Assembly (NCBI GenBank): GCA_027063745.1 | Contig: JAMORG010000025.1 | Location: 1-47,258 of the forward strand | DNA: 47,258 nt | DNA from: Sulfurimonas sp. | GTDB taxonomy: Bacteria > Campylobacterota > Campylobacteria > Campylobacterales > Sulfurimonadaceae | Reading direction: 5' to 3' | Shown: in pieces, positions 25,844 to 35,305 of the stretch | Numbering within the stretch: the first letter of the stretch is position 1 | How the letters are laid out: the number at the start of each line of letters is the position of its first letter | Made by a program: the position numbers and the translations under genes | The notes under the pieces: model-generated | The model's database searches: none | Seen by the model: the letters and a program-made list of their open reading frames with translations, nothing else | What the model was told of the DNA's origin: nothing

Positions 25844-27115
25844 ATGGACTACTTACACATTAAAGGCTCATCGAAATTAAAAGGCAGCATCGAGATATCA
25901 GGTGCTAAAAATGCTTCTTTACCACTTATTGCTATGAGTATCTTGGCAAAAAACACTGTAATCATTAAAAACCTTCCCTCAGTTGCAGATATCAAAACAC
26001 TTTTAAAACTTTTAACAAACCTTGGTGCAAAATGCAACTTTGAAGACGAGCATGTAGCGGTTGATACAAGTTCCATCAATGAAACAAAAGCAACCTATGA
26101 CATTGTAAAAACAATGCGTGCTTCTATTTTGGTACTTGGACCATTACTTACTCGTTTTGGGCACTGTGAGGTCTCACTCCCTGGCGGGTGCGCTATTGGT
26201 CAGCGCCCAATTGACTTGCACTTAAAAGCACTTGAACAGATGGGTGCAGAGATTGATATTCGTGCTGGCTATATTGAAGCACGTGCTCCTCAAGGACTGC
26301 ATGGCTGTGAGATCATCTTTGACAAGATTACAGTTACCGGAACTGCAAACATTGTCATGGCTGCAGCTTTGGCACATGGTGAGACAAGCATTATAAATGC
26401 AGCACGTGAACCTGAAGTCGTTCAACTGTGTGAAGTACTTGCAAACAGTGGCGTAGAGATTGAAGGTATAGGAACTGCCGTTTTGAAGATAAAAGGAAGT
26501 GATGGAAAACTTTTAGAGATAGATGAGTTCGAGATCATTCCAGACAGAATAGAAGCCGGAACATATCTCTGTGCCGGTGCTATTACCAACTCTGAACTGA
26601 CTATTAACAAAGCAGAACCAAAACACTTAGACTCGGTACTTGCGAAACTTGAAGAGATGGGCTTTTGTCTTACCATAGAAGACAAAAGTATAACCATTCA
26701 CCCTATTGACAAGCCGATAAAACCGGTAAAAATAGTAACACAGGAGTATCCTGCATTTCCGACAGATATGCAAGCACAGTTTATGGCACTTGCAACGCAA
26801 GCTGAGGGTGTCTCTATCATAGAAGAGCGTTTGTTTGAAAACCGTTTTATGCATGTAAGTGAACTCCAACGCATGGGAGCAGATATCTCTCTCAATGGCC
26901 ATACTGCAACGATTAACGGTAAAAGCAAACTCACCGGTGCAGATGTTATGGCAACAGACTTGCGTGCTTCAAGTGCACTTGTTTTAGCAGCGCTTATCGC
27001 CGAAGGGGAAACTGATATTCATCGTATCTATCACTTAGATCGTGGGTATGATGCTTTGGAGAAGAAGTTAAAAGCAGTAGGCGCTCAGGTTGAACGCCTC
27101 AAAGAGAAGGCCTAG
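25844..27115 (+). CDS. murA: UDP-N-acetylglucosamine 1-carboxyvinyltransferase
   Basis: First committed step of peptidoglycan synthesis in the cytoplasm: transfers enolpyruvate from phosphoenolpyruvate to UDP-GlcNAc. The 423-residue protein has Lys22-Asn23 in [10 protein letters not shown], the catalytic Cys116 in [11 protein letters not shown] (the fosfomycin target; Asp here would give resistance, so the enzyme has the sensitive form), and [12 protein letters not shown] near residue 367. Length is typical. Its TAG overlaps the stop of the convergent hspR by 4 bp (CTAG). Confidence 0.97.
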   Translation: MDYLHIKGSSKLKGSIEISGAKNASLPLIAMSILAKNTVIIKNLPSVADIKTLLKLLTNLGAKCNFEDEHVAVDTSSINETKATYDIVKTMRASILVLGPLLTRFGHCEVSLPGGCAIGQRPIDLHLKALEQMGAEIDIRAGYIEARAPQGLHGCEIIFDKITVTGTANIVMAAALAHGETSIINAAREPEVVQLCEVLANSGVEIEGIGTAVLKIKGSDGKLLEIDEFEIIPDRIEAGTYLCAGAITNSELTINKAEPKHLDSVLAKLEEMGFCLTIEDKSITIHPIDKPIKPVKIVTQEYPAFPTDMQAQFMALATQAEGVSIIEERLFENRFMHVSELQRMGADISLNGHTATINGKSKLTGADVMATDLRASSALVLAALIAEGETDIHRIYHLDRGYDALEKKLKAVGAQVERLKEKA

Positions 27116-27489
27116 TCGCCTTCAAAGATTATCATCTCATAGAGACTGTTTTTTGTAACAAGTGCTTTGTCACGTGAGACAGAGCGGGCATTTTTCGCAG
27201 CTTCAACCTCTTGACGAAGTTCAGCTATCTCTTTTTCCATCTTATCAACTGTCTCTTTCATACGTAAAATGATATCAACACCTGCTAGATTCACACCTAG
27301 CTCACGTGTAAGACGTAAAATCAACTTAATCTTATCAATATCACGCTGTGAATACAAACGGATACGTCCGTTTGAGCGGGATGGTGTAATTAGATTCTCA
27401 CGCTCATACTGACGTAAAGTCTGTGGGTGAATATCAAGAATTTTCGAAACTATACTGATTAAGTATACTGGTTCATCATAGTGGTGCAT
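27112..27489 (-). CDS. hspR: heat-shock repressor HspR (MerR family)
   Basis: Represses chaperone operons by binding HAIR operators. The 125-residue protein has a MerR-type winged helix-turn-helix ([26 protein letters not shown]), then [15 protein letters not shown], and a C-terminal coiled coil (about 75-105). ATG 27489 has AAGGAG 5 bases upstream; an in-frame GTG at 27495 is inside that region. It follows cbpA closely, the known cbpA-hspR arrangement of Helicobacter and Campylobacter, so it should regulate its own operon. HAIR-like sites are visible upstream of cbpA and grpE. Confidence 0.93.
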   Translation of the reverse strand: MHHYDEPVYLISIVSKILDIHPQTLRQYERENLITPSRSNGRIRLYSQRDIDKIKLILRLTRELGVNLAGVDIILRMKETVDKMEKEIAELRQEVEAAKNARSVSRDKALVTKNSLYEMIIFEGD

Positions 27490-27498
27490 ATTCACTCC

Positions 27499-28434
27499 TT
27501 ATATTGTTTTTGGTAACTTCTCTTTCATCATCTCAACTAACTCACTGTCGAGATCCTCAACTTTAGGGTTGACAATGTTTACTTTGAGATATAAGTCACC
27601 ACGTTGTTTTGTTTTTCTATTCATCGCTCCCATACCTTTAACACGGAAACGCTGACCGTTTTTCGTATTTTGCGGGATTTTGAGTTTTATCTCTTTCTCT
27701 AGCGTCTGTACAGCAATTTTGTCACCAAAGAGAGCTGCATAGAGAGGAATATCTATAGTTTTAACCAGGTCATCCCCTTCTCTCTCATACTCTGGAGACG
27801 GTGCAACTGTGATTTTTAAAAGCAAGTCACCTTTACGACCGTTTTGCGCATGTCCTTTTCCTCTGACACGCAGCTTCTCCCCTGTTTTTACACCGGCAGG
27901 AATCTTAATGTCAAAACGCTCTCCATTAACGGAAACAGAGTGTGTTCCACCTAAAATAGCTACGCTAAATGGAATTGTAACATTTGCTTCAATGTCAAGA
28001 TTTGGCTCTTGATGGAAACCTCCACCAGCTCCGCCAAAGCCACCAAAACCACCGTCAAATCCACCACCAGATGAATATGTTCTGCGACTTCCGCCAGCTC
28101 CCCCTTGGCTAAATCCACCAGAGAAGCCGCCTCCGCCACCGAACATCTGACGAAGGATCTCATCAAGGTCAACATTTGCTCCTTGACTTTGAGAGAAGTC
28201 ATGGAAGTTTTGACCACCAAACATCGCATCACCATACATATCATACTGCTCTTTTTTCTCTTTGTCACTGAGAATCTCATAAGCAGCATTAATCTCTTTG
28301 AATTTCTCTTCACAGTTAGACTCTTTACAGATATCCGGGTGATACTTTCTTGCTAATTTTCTATACGCTTTTTTAATCTCCGATTCACTTGCATTTGGAG
28401 ATACTTCAAGTGTTTCATATAATGATTTACTCAT
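27499..28434 (-). CDS. cbpA: DnaJ-family co-chaperone CbpA
   Basis: A 311-residue class II J-domain protein that stimulates DnaK ATPase. J domain at residues 4-68 with the HPD motif at 32-34; a long Gly/Phe-rich linker (about 88-140) with Ser and Gln; two C-terminal beta-sandwich substrate-binding domains starting near [17 protein letters not shown] and [18 protein letters not shown]. The zinc-finger cysteines of true DnaJ are absent. It is first in the cbpA-hspR operon, behind a promoter overlapped by a HAIR-like operator, so it should be heat-induced. Confidence 0.93.
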   Translation of the reverse strand: MSKSLYETLEVSPNASESEIKKAYRKLARKYHPDICKESNCEEKFKEINAAYEILSDKEKKEQYDMYGDAMFGGQNFHDFSQSQGANVDLDEILRQMFGGGGGFSGGFSQGGAGGSRRTYSSGGGFDGGFGGFGGAGGGFHQEPNLDIEANVTIPFSVAILGGTHSVSVNGERFDIKIPAGVKTGEKLRVRGKGHAQNGRKGDLLLKITVAPSPEYEREGDDLVKTIDIPLYAALFGDKIAVQTLEKEIKLKIPQNTKNGQRFRVKGMGAMNRKTKQRGDLYLKVNIVNPKVEDLDSELVEMMKEKLPKTI

Positions 28435-28489
28435 AATTTACATCCTATATATTTTAAATTTTCTAAAAACTGTTCTTAATTTTGACAAT

Positions 28490-28519
28490 ATTATATCATA
28501 TAACTTGAGCCAATGTCAA
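28490..28519 (-). promoter_or_regulatory. promoter of cbpA-hspR
   Basis: On the minus strand a perfect -35 TTGACA (28519-28514) and a perfect -10 TATAAT (28495-28490) are separated by 18 bases. The predicted transcript starts near 28482, giving a leader of about 48 bases. Confidence 0.75.
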
Positions 28520-28524
28520 TCAAC
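28504..28524. promoter_or_regulatory. HAIR-like HspR operator at cbpA
   Basis: CTTGAGC-N7-AATCAAC matches CTTGAGT-N7-ACTCAAG at 11 of 14 positions with the exact 7-base gap and lies over the -35 and spacer of the cbpA promoter. Two further TTGAG half-sites follow at 28525 and 28538. Confidence 0.65.
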
Positions 28525-28640
28525 TTGAGACAAAAATTGAGTTAAAGTGACGCAAGGTTGAAAATAAACAAGAAACAAGAGGATATAAATAAAAATTAAA
28601 AAAAGAAAATCTAGAGATGAAGATAAAATAAAGACTAAAG

Positions 28641-28670
28641 AAAGTCCAGAGCTCTTTGCTCTGGTACTTT
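28641..28670 (-). terminator. probable terminator of purH
   Basis: CCAGAGC / GCTCTGG forms a 7-bp stem with a TCTTT loop, extended by AAAGT/ACTTT with one bulge. It starts 8 bases after the purH stop, and the minus strand continues U-rich (TCTTTAGTCTTTATTTT). The stretch between it and the cbpA promoter (28550-28640) holds only an A/G-rich tract. Confidence 0.7.
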
Positions 28671-28677
28671 ATGTTTG

Positions 28678-30216
28678 TTAATGTAAGAAGTGTCTCACAC
28701 CTGAGAAGTAAAGGCTCATACCATGCTCATCAGCAGCAGCAATAACCTCATCATCACGGATAGACCCACCAGGCTCAATCACATTTTTTACACCTGCTGC
28801 TGCTGCAGCGTCAATAGAGTCTCTAAATGGGAAAAATGCCTCTGACGCAAGCGCAGCACCTGTTACATCTAGCCCCATCTCTTTAGCTTTTTTAAGCGCA
28901 CACTGTGCAGCATCAACACGGCTAGTCATACCCATACCAACAGCTACCATAGCAGCAGCTTTTACATATACCACACAGTTTGATTTTGTAAGACTTGCTA
29001 CTTTGTAAGCGATCTCAAGATCTTTCATCTCTTCTGGAGTTGCAGCTTTTTTACTTACAAGTTTTGCATTTTTAACTTCATCATCATTTACTTTGTCAGC
29101 ATCTTGGAAAACAAATCCGCCATCAATGTGTTTAAAATCTTTTTTATCATTTGCAAGTACAAGTTTATCACTTCCCATCTCAAAAAGCTTGATACGCTTC
29201 TTCGCAGCAAATACCTCTTGCGCTTCTTCAGTGATACGACCAGCAATAACTACCTCTAAAAAGATCTCATTCATCTTAAGAGCTAACTCTTTAGTCACTA
29301 CACCATTTACTGCTACAACACCGCCAAATGCAGAAACAGGGTCACACTTGAGTGCTTCAGTGTAAGCATCTACAAGATTATCACGAATTGCAAATCCACA
29401 AGGGTTTCCGTGTTTTGTAATACATACAGCATTGTCATCACCAAATGCCGCTGCGATTTTAATAGCACCGTTTAGGTCATTGAGGTTGTTAAAGCTTGCT
29501 TCACCTTTAAGTGTTTTAAAGTTGTTGCTAAAGTGCTTGTCAAACTCATAAAGTGCACCTTTTTGGTGTGGGTTTTCACCATAACGAGTATCCATCACTT
29601 TCTCACCTACGATAAACTGCTTTTCACCAAACCCTTCGTTAAAACGCTCGTTCATATAATTTGCAATCATAGAGTCATATGCAGCAGTATGCTCATACGC
29701 TTTTATCATATAGCCACGTCTAAACTCTTTTGTATTTTTCTCATTTTCAATCGCATCGATTACTTCTGCATAATCTTCAACATTTGTAACAATGATTACA
29801 GAGTCGAAGTTTTTTGCAGCTGAGCGAACCATTGCAGGACCACCGATGTCGATGTTTTCAATAATCTCATCAAAATCATCAGTCTTCTCGATTGTCGCTT
29901 TAAAAGGATAAAGATTGACACAAACAAGGTCAATCGCTTCAACACCAAGCTCTTTTGCCTGATCTAAATGACTCTGCTTGTCACGACGATGCAAAATTCC
30001 ACCATGAACGTAAGGGTTTAGAGTCTTTACACGCCCCTCAAAACACTCAGGAAACTTTGTTACTTCATCTATTTCAATAGCATCTACGCCATTTTCACGA
30101 AGCAGTTTGTATGTTCCACCAGTAGAGATAATCTCATAACCGTTTTTTACAAGCGATTTACAAAAATCAACCACACCTGTTTTATCACTAACACTGACCA
30201 ATGCTCTTTTTTTCAT
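28678..30216 (-). CDS. purH: bifunctional AICAR formyltransferase / IMP cyclohydrolase
   Basis: Last two steps of purine synthesis: formylates AICAR with 10-formyl-tetrahydrofolate and closes the ring to IMP. N-terminal cyclohydrolase domain (residues 1 to about 190, starting [14 protein letters not shown] with [13 protein letters not shown]) and C-terminal transformylase domain with the active-site Lys-His in [10 protein letters not shown] and a final [12 protein letters not shown] motif. The 512-residue length is normal. It is monocistronic, diverges from pfkA across 88 bp and has a terminator just downstream. No dispersed motif copy occurs in it. Confidence 0.97.
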   Translation of the reverse strand: MKKRALVSVSDKTGVVDFCKSLVKNGYEIISTGGTYKLLRENGVDAIEIDEVTKFPECFEGRVKTLNPYVHGGILHRRDKQSHLDQAKELGVEAIDLVCVNLYPFKATIEKTDDFDEIIENIDIGGPAMVRSAAKNFDSVIIVTNVEDYAEVIDAIENEKNTKEFRRGYMIKAYEHTAAYDSMIANYMNERFNEGFGEKQFIVGEKVMDTRYGENPHQKGALYEFDKHFSNNFKTLKGEASFNNLNDLNGAIKIAAAFGDDNAVCITKHGNPCGFAIRDNLVDAYTEALKCDPVSAFGGVVAVNGVVTKELALKMNEIFLEVVIAGRITEEAQEVFAAKKRIKLFEMGSDKLVLANDKKDFKHIDGGFVFQDADKVNDDEVKNAKLVSKKAATPEEMKDLEIAYKVASLTKSNCVVYVKAAAMVAVGMGMTSRVDAAQCALKKAKEMGLDVTGAALASEAFFPFRDSIDAAAAAGVKNVIEPGGSIRDDEVIAAADEHGMSLYFSGVRHFLH

Positions 30217-30304
30217 CTCAAGCCTTACATTAAAATATTGGTGCCATTTTATCTAAATAGAGTTTAGAAGATGGTAAACTTAAAAAAACTCTTGAGGAAA
30301 ACCT

Positions 30305-31273
30305 ATGAAGAATATAGCAATTCTCTGTTCTGGCGGTGATGTATCTGGAATGAATCCGGCAATCAAACACTTTGTGGAATACTCTATAAAAAAAGGACTC
30401 ACGCCTTTTTTTGTCTATAATGGATATGAGGGATTGATAGACAATAAGATTATGCAGGCAAATTATGAAGATGTTGCAGGCATTATTAACAAAGGCGGTA
30501 CAAAGATTTTCTCCTCACGCTCCAAACGTTTTATGCAAAAAGAGTACAGAGCACAGGCAAAAGCAAATCTTGATAAACACAACATAGATATGCTAGTAGT
30601 TTTGGGTGGAGATGGATCATTTCGTGGTATGGAAGTATTTTACAAAGAGCATGGTATTAAATTTTGTGGCATTCCTTCTACAATAGATAATGACATAGCA
30701 GGAACATCTTACTGTCTTGGTGTCGATACGGCACTTAATGTCATCCGCAATGCCATAGACTCCATTCGTGATACTGCATCCTCTTTTGGTAGAGCATTTG
30801 TTATAGAGACAATGGGCAGAGAGTGTGGCTATCTGGCACTTGTCTCTGCACTCACCTCTGGTGCTGAACTCTGTCTTATTCCCGAAGTACCTTATAGATT
30901 GCAAAATTATGAAAACAATTTTCAAAAGCAGATACAAAATGGCCGTCGCTACTTTATCGCTGTTATTGCAGAAGGGATTGCAGATGAGTCTCAAAAAATT
31001 GCCCAATGGTTTGAAGAAAAAATCGGCATAGAGTCACGCATCTCTATTTTAGGGCATATTCAAAGAGGTGGCAATCCGACAGTCTATGACAGACTCATGG
31101 CTTACAAGTTTGTCTCTCACGCAATAGATGCACTTTTAAATAATCAAACAAATTCCGTTGTCTGTTTTAATGAAGATGGATTTTCTTATAAAAGTATTGA
31201 CGAAGTTGCAAAACGAAAATATAGACTTGATAATACATTACTCAAAAGTCTTAAAGAGATGCAAGATGTATAA
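30305..31273 (+). CDS. pfkA: 6-phosphofructokinase, ATP-type
   Basis: Phosphorylates fructose 6-phosphate to the 1,6-bisphosphate. A 322-residue protein of normal bacterial length: nucleotide motif GGDVSGMN at 10-17, GGDGS at 101-105 (the Gly typical of ATP-dependent enzymes, where PPi enzymes have Asp), catalytic TIDND with Asp128, the MGRECG and GHIQRGGNPTVYDR motifs. The residue before TIDND is Ser rather than the usual Gly. GAGGAAAACCT precedes the ATG. Many relatives such as Campylobacter jejuni lack this enzyme. It overlaps the next gene by 8 bp. Confidence 0.92.
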   Translation: MKNIAILCSGGDVSGMNPAIKHFVEYSIKKGLTPFFVYNGYEGLIDNKIMQANYEDVAGIINKGGTKIFSSRSKRFMQKEYRAQAKANLDKHNIDMLVVLGGDGSFRGMEVFYKEHGIKFCGIPSTIDNDIAGTSYCLGVDTALNVIRNAIDSIRDTASSFGRAFVIETMGRECGYLALVSALTSGAELCLIPEVPYRLQNYENNFQKQIQNGRRYFIAVIAEGIADESQKIAQWFEEKIGIESRISILGHIQRGGNPTVYDRLMAYKFVSHAIDALLNNQTNSVVCFNEDGFSYKSIDEVAKRKYRLDNTLLKSLKEMQDV

Positions 31274-31577
31274 GCTCAGCTATTTCGTTCCAAAAGAGGC
31301 AAAAGAGAGTACAAAAGAGGCTCTTTTTAAGGTTGGTGCCGGTAAGTTTAGAAACTATGACTGCTGCTCTTTTGAGAGTGAAGGCACAGGACAGTTTCGA
31401 GCACTAAATGGTGCAAATCCATACATTGGGAAAATAGATAAAATAGAGTATGTACAAGAGTATAAGATTGAGATGATTTGTGAAGATGCTCTTATAAAAA
31501 AAGCTATAGAGGCTTTAAAAGAAGCACACCCCTATGAAGAGGTGGCTTATGAGGTGATCAAGCTAGAAGAGTTCTAG
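31266..31577 (+). CDS. stand-alone NIF3/YqfO insert-type domain protein
   Basis: A 103-residue protein matching the CutA/PII-like domain that is inserted in larger NIF3-family proteins such as YqfO: LSYFVPKEAKESTKEALFKVGAGK, YDCCSFESEGTGQFRAL, GANPYIGKI and the terminal EAHPYEEVAYEVIKL. Function of the isolated domain is not known; a trimeric ligand- or metal-binding role is inferred from fold relatives. ATG 31266 lies within the end of pfkA (8-bp overlap), so it is translated with pfkA. Its TAG overlaps the stop of the convergent DUF302 gene (CTAG). Confidence 0.8.
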   Translation: MYKLSYFVPKEAKESTKEALFKVGAGKFRNYDCCSFESEGTGQFRALNGANPYIGKIDKIEYVQEYKIEMICEDALIKKAIEALKEAHPYEEVAYEVIKLEEF

Positions 31578-32161
31578 AAGTCACCGTTTGCAGCACGAGC
31601 TGGAATCTCTTCCATCGCAACTTTAACTTTTGCAGCAAGCTCTGCCATCTCATCTGGTAGTGGATAACCACCGTGAATTGCAAGAGTAAGATCCATAGTG
31701 ATTAAGTAAGCATCACCGTTTCCATATTGAACATACATAATTCTACACGGCATAAATCCACCAAAATATCTAGAGTAGTTTAGGAAAACTTTTGCAATAT
31801 GAAGTGAACATAAAGACCAAATACGAGCCTCTTTTACTTCATTTGGTTTTGCATCTTCTTTTGTAAACATTTTAACATAGCCAGTTACACGCATGTTATA
31901 CTCTTCAGCAAGCGCAGTAATCGACTCTTTTACGTCATCACCAGTGATGTCTTCGGCAACTTTGTACTCTTTCATCATAGCACGTGCCGGATCACCATGT
32001 TCAACAACTTCTGTAAACATTGCATCATATGCATCCATAGCACCGTCATCAAGCTTATGTTGACCAGTTACAGCTGTCCATCCCATGTGCATTGTTGAAC
32101 ATCCTGTTGCAAAAAAAGCAATTCCGATTGCCAATAATGCTGTAATTATACTTTTACGCAT
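31574..32161 (-). CDS. DUF302-family lipoprotein, paralogue A
   Basis: A 195-residue predicted lipoprotein: hydrophobic signal with lipobox FATGC, Cys21 as acylation site. The rest is a DUF302-like domain, seen in the SLCSLHIAKVFLNYSRYFGGF stretch (positions about 125-145), MPCRIMYVQYGNG and the final LPDEMAELAAKVKVAMEEIP. DUF302 proteins are of unknown function and are often linked to redox or stress settings. The start at 32161 has AAAGGAATTAAA. It is a close paralogue of the gene just upstream (32295-32873) and both end in RAANGDF. Confidence 0.78.
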   Translation of the reverse strand: MRKSIITALLAIGIAFFATGCSTMHMGWTAVTGQHKLDDGAMDAYDAMFTEVVEHGDPARAMMKEYKVAEDITGDDVKESITALAEEYNMRVTGYVKMFTKEDAKPNEVKEARIWSLCSLHIAKVFLNYSRYFGGFMPCRIMYVQYGNGDAYLITMDLTLAIHGGYPLPDEMAELAAKVKVAMEEIPARAANGDF

Positions 32162-32191
32162 TTTAATTCCTTTGTATCTAAATTCTGTGAG

Positions 32192-32197
32192 ATTATA
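32192..32197 (-). promoter_or_regulatory. -10 element of DUF302 paralogue A
   Basis: TATAAT on the minus strand, 30 bases before the start codon, preceded by an AT-rich region with TTAACT. The gene therefore probably has its own promoter rather than depending on its paralogue. Confidence 0.5.
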
Positions 32198-32288
32198 CAC
32201 TTATTAATATAAAAGTTAATTGAGATTTAAAATTAGATTTATGTAAGAAAAAGATAAGTATTGCTAATATAACAGAAGCGTCTTGTGC

Positions 32289-32307
32289 CGGTGATTAAAA
32301 ATCACCG
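32289..32307 (-). terminator. small hairpin spanning the stop of DUF302 paralogue B
   Basis: CGGTGAT / ATCACCG is a 7-bp perfect stem with a 5-base loop that contains the stop codon. There is no T-run after it, so a terminator role is uncertain. Confidence 0.35.
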
Positions 32308-32873
32308 TTTGCAGCACGAGATGGAATTTCATCCATAGCAATTTGAACTTTTTTAGCAAGCTCTAGCATCTCTTTTGGAAGTGGAGCTCCACCATGAATA
32401 GCAAGTTCAAGATCCATAGTAACTAAGTGTCTCTCACCATTTCCATACTCAACAAGCATAATTCTACATGGCATAAAACCACCGAAGAATCTTGAATGAT
32501 TTAAAAATACTTTTGCGATATGAAGTGAACATAAAGACCATATACGAGCCTCTTTTACTTCATCTGGTTTTGCATCTTCTTTTGTAAACATCTTCACATA
32601 ACCAGTCACACGCATATTGTACTCTTCTGCAAGTGCTTCAATAGACTCTTTTACATCATCACTCTCAATATCCTCAGCAACTACATAGTCTTTCATCATA
32701 GCTTCTGCTGGATCACCAGTTTCAATTACCTTTGTAAACATGTTCATATATGCCGGCATTGCTCCTGCATCCAAACTTGTTGCTCCTTTTATCATTGGAC
32801 CAAACTGTACATAAACAATAATTGCACCTGCAATAACTAAAGCACCAATAAGTGCTAGAATATTTTTAATCAT
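32295..32873 (-). CDS. membrane-anchored DUF302-family protein, paralogue B
   Basis: A 192-residue protein with one N-terminal membrane segment (residues 4-25, no lipobox) and the same DUF302-like domain as the next gene. The central block from about residue 75 to 150 is nearly identical between the two, including YNMRVTGYVKMFTKEDAKP and EARIWSLCSLHIAKVFLN, while the anchors differ completely. This suggests tandem duplication with a swapped or rebuilt N-terminus, or gene conversion of the middle. AAGGAAATAGA precedes the ATG. Function unknown. Confidence 0.75.
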   Translation of the reverse strand: MIKNILALIGALVIAGAIIVYVQFGPMIKGATSLDAGAMPAYMNMFTKVIETGDPAEAMMKDYVVAEDIESDDVKESIEALAEEYNMRVTGYVKMFTKEDAKPDEVKEARIWSLCSLHIAKVFLNHSRFFGGFMPCRIMLVEYGNGERHLVTMDLELAIHGGAPLPKEMLELAKKVQIAMDEIPSRAANGDF

Positions 32874-32904
32874 TCTATTTCCTTGAGATTTATATTTGTG
32901 TGGA

Positions 32905-32910
32905 ATTATA
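32905..32910 (-). promoter_or_regulatory. -10 element of DUF302 paralogue B
   Basis: TATAAT on the minus strand, 31 bases before the ATG, in the same setting (TG just before it, TTAACT further upstream) as in paralogue A. Confidence 0.5.
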
Positions 32911-32949
32911 CAGTGAAAGATATAAAAGAAAGTTAATAGTATAAATTAA

Positions 32950-32976
32950 ATTTTCTTATAGCTTATATAAGAAAAT
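32950..32976. repeat. AT-rich 11-bp perfect inverted repeat
   Basis: ATTTTCTTATA / TATAAGAAAAT around GCTTA. It lies 40 bases upstream of the -10 of DUF302 paralogue B and after the purL terminator. It may be an operator or a second weak terminator. Confidence 0.55.
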
Positions 32977-32997
32977 CTAAATTTTTAAGAAGTTTGT

Positions 32998-33019
32998 AAC
33001 AAAGGGAAATCCCTTTGTT
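32998..33019 (-). terminator. probable terminator of purL
   Basis: AACAAAGGG / CCCTTTGTT is a 9-bp perfect stem with a 4-base loop, 9 bases after the purL stop. The minus-strand sequence after it is only moderately U-rich. Confidence 0.6.
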
Positions 33020-33028
33020 TAAAAGTAA

Positions 33029-35242
33029 TTACAAATCTTGTTCAACAACTCTTTTAAAAGTATTATAGTAGTTGTCTTGAAGCTCATCCATACTCATCTC
33101 TACATTGTTGATTTTTATTTTACTGCCGCCAACAACACCTATTTTCTCACAAGCAAGACCGTTAAGCATTGCTTCAAATGCTTCTGCATTCTCAGGTTTT
33201 ACTTCAATGATAGCACGGTGCATAGATTCAGCGAAGATATCTCTCTCATCCTCAACGCTCATGCTCACATTACAGCCAAGACCTGAAGTAGCTGCCATTT
33301 TTGCAAGCGCAATAGCCACACCACCACTACTTGCATCTTTTGCACACTCTAAAAGATGTTTTTTATTTGCTTCGATAACAAGGTCCCAAAGTGCAAGCTC
33401 TTTTGCATAGTCAATCTCCGGCATATTTCCGGCAACAACACCACAGATCTCTTTCATATAAAGTGATCCGCCAAACTCGCTTTTGCTCTTACCTACAAGA
33501 TAGAGCAGATTTCCCTCTTCTTGAAAGTTTGACATTAAAACATTGTTTTGGTCATCATTTACACCAACAGTAGCGATTGACGGTGTAGGAAATACAGAAA
33601 CACCGTTTGTTTCATTATAAAGTGAAACATTTCCACCGATTACCGGAGTAGTAAGCTCGGCACATGCCTCTTTGATACCAAGACATCCTTCTCCAAACTG
33701 CCACATAACTTCAGGGTTTTCAGGGTTACCATAGTTAAGACAGTCTGTAATTGCAAGTGGACGAGCACCACTCATGGCAACATTTCTACCAGACTCAATA
33801 ACAGCTGCGGCAGCTCCTTGTTTAGGGTCGATATAACAGTAGCGTACATTACAGTCAGCACTCATAGCCAAGGCACGGCCATTCTCTTTTACACGAATAA
33901 CAGAGGCATCAAGCTCTCCACCTTTTTTGATCGTGTTTGTTTGTACCATAGAGTCATACTGTGTATATATCCAAGACTTATCTACTACTTCCATAGATTT
34001 TGTAAGCTTTTCAAATGCCTCTTGATTTTCTACTTTTGGAAAGTCATTGATAGTAGTATCTTTGATAAGGTCAAGATACTGAGGGCGCTTCATTGGACGG
34101 TTTAGCTCAGGTGCCTCTTCAGAAACAGGATCTACCGGAACTTCGGCAACTTTTTCACCATGCCAGAAAAGTTCCATATTCCCAGTATCAGTCACTTCTC
34201 CGATAACTGCCGCATCAAGATCCCATTTTTCAAAGATTTTAATGATCTCTTCCTCTGTACCTTTTTTAGCACAAAGAAGCATACGCTCTTGAGACTCTGA
34301 GAGCATAAAGTCATACGGAGTCATACCCTCTTCACGAGCAGGAACTTTGTCAAGATGCATAATCATACCACTTCCACTACGACCTGCCATCTCAAAAGAT
34401 GAAGAGGTAAGCCCCGCAGCTCCCATATCTTGAATACCAACAACATGATCGGTTTTAAAAAGTTCCAAACAAGCTTCAAGAAGCAGTTTTTCAGTAAAAG
34501 GGTCACCCACCTGAACAGTAGGACGAAGTGATTTTGACTCTTCAGTAAAGCTGTCAGAACTCATAACAGCACCACCAAGACCGTCACGACCTGTTTTTGC
34601 ACCAACATATAAAACAGGGTTACCTATACCTTCTGCTTTGCCATAGAAAATTTCATCACTTTTTGCAAGTCCGAGTGTAAATGCATTTACCAGAATATTT
34701 CCATTATAACACTCATCAAAACTTGTCTCACCACCGATAGTAGGAACTCCCATACAGTTACCATAACCACCGATTCCTTCAGTTACACCACGAACGAGGT
34801 ATCTTTGATGTTTTGAGACGTCATCTTTACCTAAGATATTTCCAAAACGAAGTGCATTCAGATTCGCTACCGGACGAGCACCCATAGTAAAGACATCACG
34901 CATAATTCCACCAACACCAGTTGCAGCACCTTGATAGGGTTCAATAAAACTCGGATGATTGTGTGACTCCATCTTAAAGACAGCAGCCATTCCATCACCA
35001 ATATCAATAACACCGGCATTCTCACCAGGACCTTGAATAACCCATGGTGCAGATGTAGGAAAACCTTTGAGGTGTATCTTTGATGATTTGTATGAGCAGT
35101 GCTCAGACCACATTGCAGAAAAGATTCCAAGCTCTACAAGATTTGGCTCACGCCCTAAAATCTGCTTAATATGCTCATAATCCTCTAAAGAGAGTTTATG
35201 ATTTGCTAACTGTTCTTCTATATTTTCTAGTTGTTGGCTCAC
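33029..35242 (-). CDS. purL: phosphoribosylformylglycinamidine synthase subunit PurL
   Basis: Fourth step of purine synthesis: ATP-dependent amidation of FGAR to FGAM, with PurQ and PurS supplying ammonia. The 737-residue length is that of the small multi-subunit form, not the 1300-residue single-chain form. Visible are [10 protein letters not shown] near residue 46, the ATP/metal segment [19 protein letters not shown], and [20 protein letters not shown]-like sequence around residue 275. purQ and purS are not adjacent. It is followed by a hairpin terminator. A TATAAT lies 35 bases before the start. Confidence 0.97.
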   Translation of the reverse strand: MSQQLENIEEQLANHKLSLEDYEHIKQILGREPNLVELGIFSAMWSEHCSYKSSKIHLKGFPTSAPWVIQGPGENAGVIDIGDGMAAVFKMESHNHPSFIEPYQGAATGVGGIMRDVFTMGARPVANLNALRFGNILGKDDVSKHQRYLVRGVTEGIGGYGNCMGVPTIGGETSFDECYNGNILVNAFTLGLAKSDEIFYGKAEGIGNPVLYVGAKTGRDGLGGAVMSSDSFTEESKSLRPTVQVGDPFTEKLLLEACLELFKTDHVVGIQDMGAAGLTSSSFEMAGRSGSGMIMHLDKVPAREEGMTPYDFMLSESQERMLLCAKKGTEEEIIKIFEKWDLDAAVIGEVTDTGNMELFWHGEKVAEVPVDPVSEEAPELNRPMKRPQYLDLIKDTTINDFPKVENQEAFEKLTKSMEVVDKSWIYTQYDSMVQTNTIKKGGELDASVIRVKENGRALAMSADCNVRYCYIDPKQGAAAAVIESGRNVAMSGARPLAITDCLNYGNPENPEVMWQFGEGCLGIKEACAELTTPVIGGNVSLYNETNGVSVFPTPSIATVGVNDDQNNVLMSNFQEEGNLLYLVGKSKSEFGGSLYMKEICGVVAGNMPEIDYAKELALWDLVIEANKKHLLECAKDASSGGVAIALAKMAATSGLGCNVSMSVEDERDIFAESMHRAIIEVKPENAEAFEAMLNGLACEKIGVVGGSKIKINNVEMSMDELQDNYYNTFKRVVEQDL

Positions 35243-35276
35243 GGGAGTTTCCTAAAATTTTGGTTTTTAAAGTCGG

Positions 35277-35282
35277 ATTATA
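35277..35282 (-). promoter_or_regulatory. -10 element of purL
   Basis: TATAAT on the minus strand, about 35 bases upstream of the purL ATG. No good -35. Confidence 0.5.
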
Positions 35283-35305
35283 TCAAAATGTCGGTAAAAG
35301 TTATT

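Noticed and set aside
28000-28140. Short tandem DNA repeat in the Gly/Phe-rich part of cbpA
   Set aside because: The similarity comes from GGF-type protein composition; the DNA is not a regular repeat.
28550-28640. A small gene or RNA in the A/G-rich tract upstream of cbpA
   Set aside because: Only a very short frame with no binding site is present and no stable fold or promoter is visible; it looks like spacer, perhaps bent DNA.
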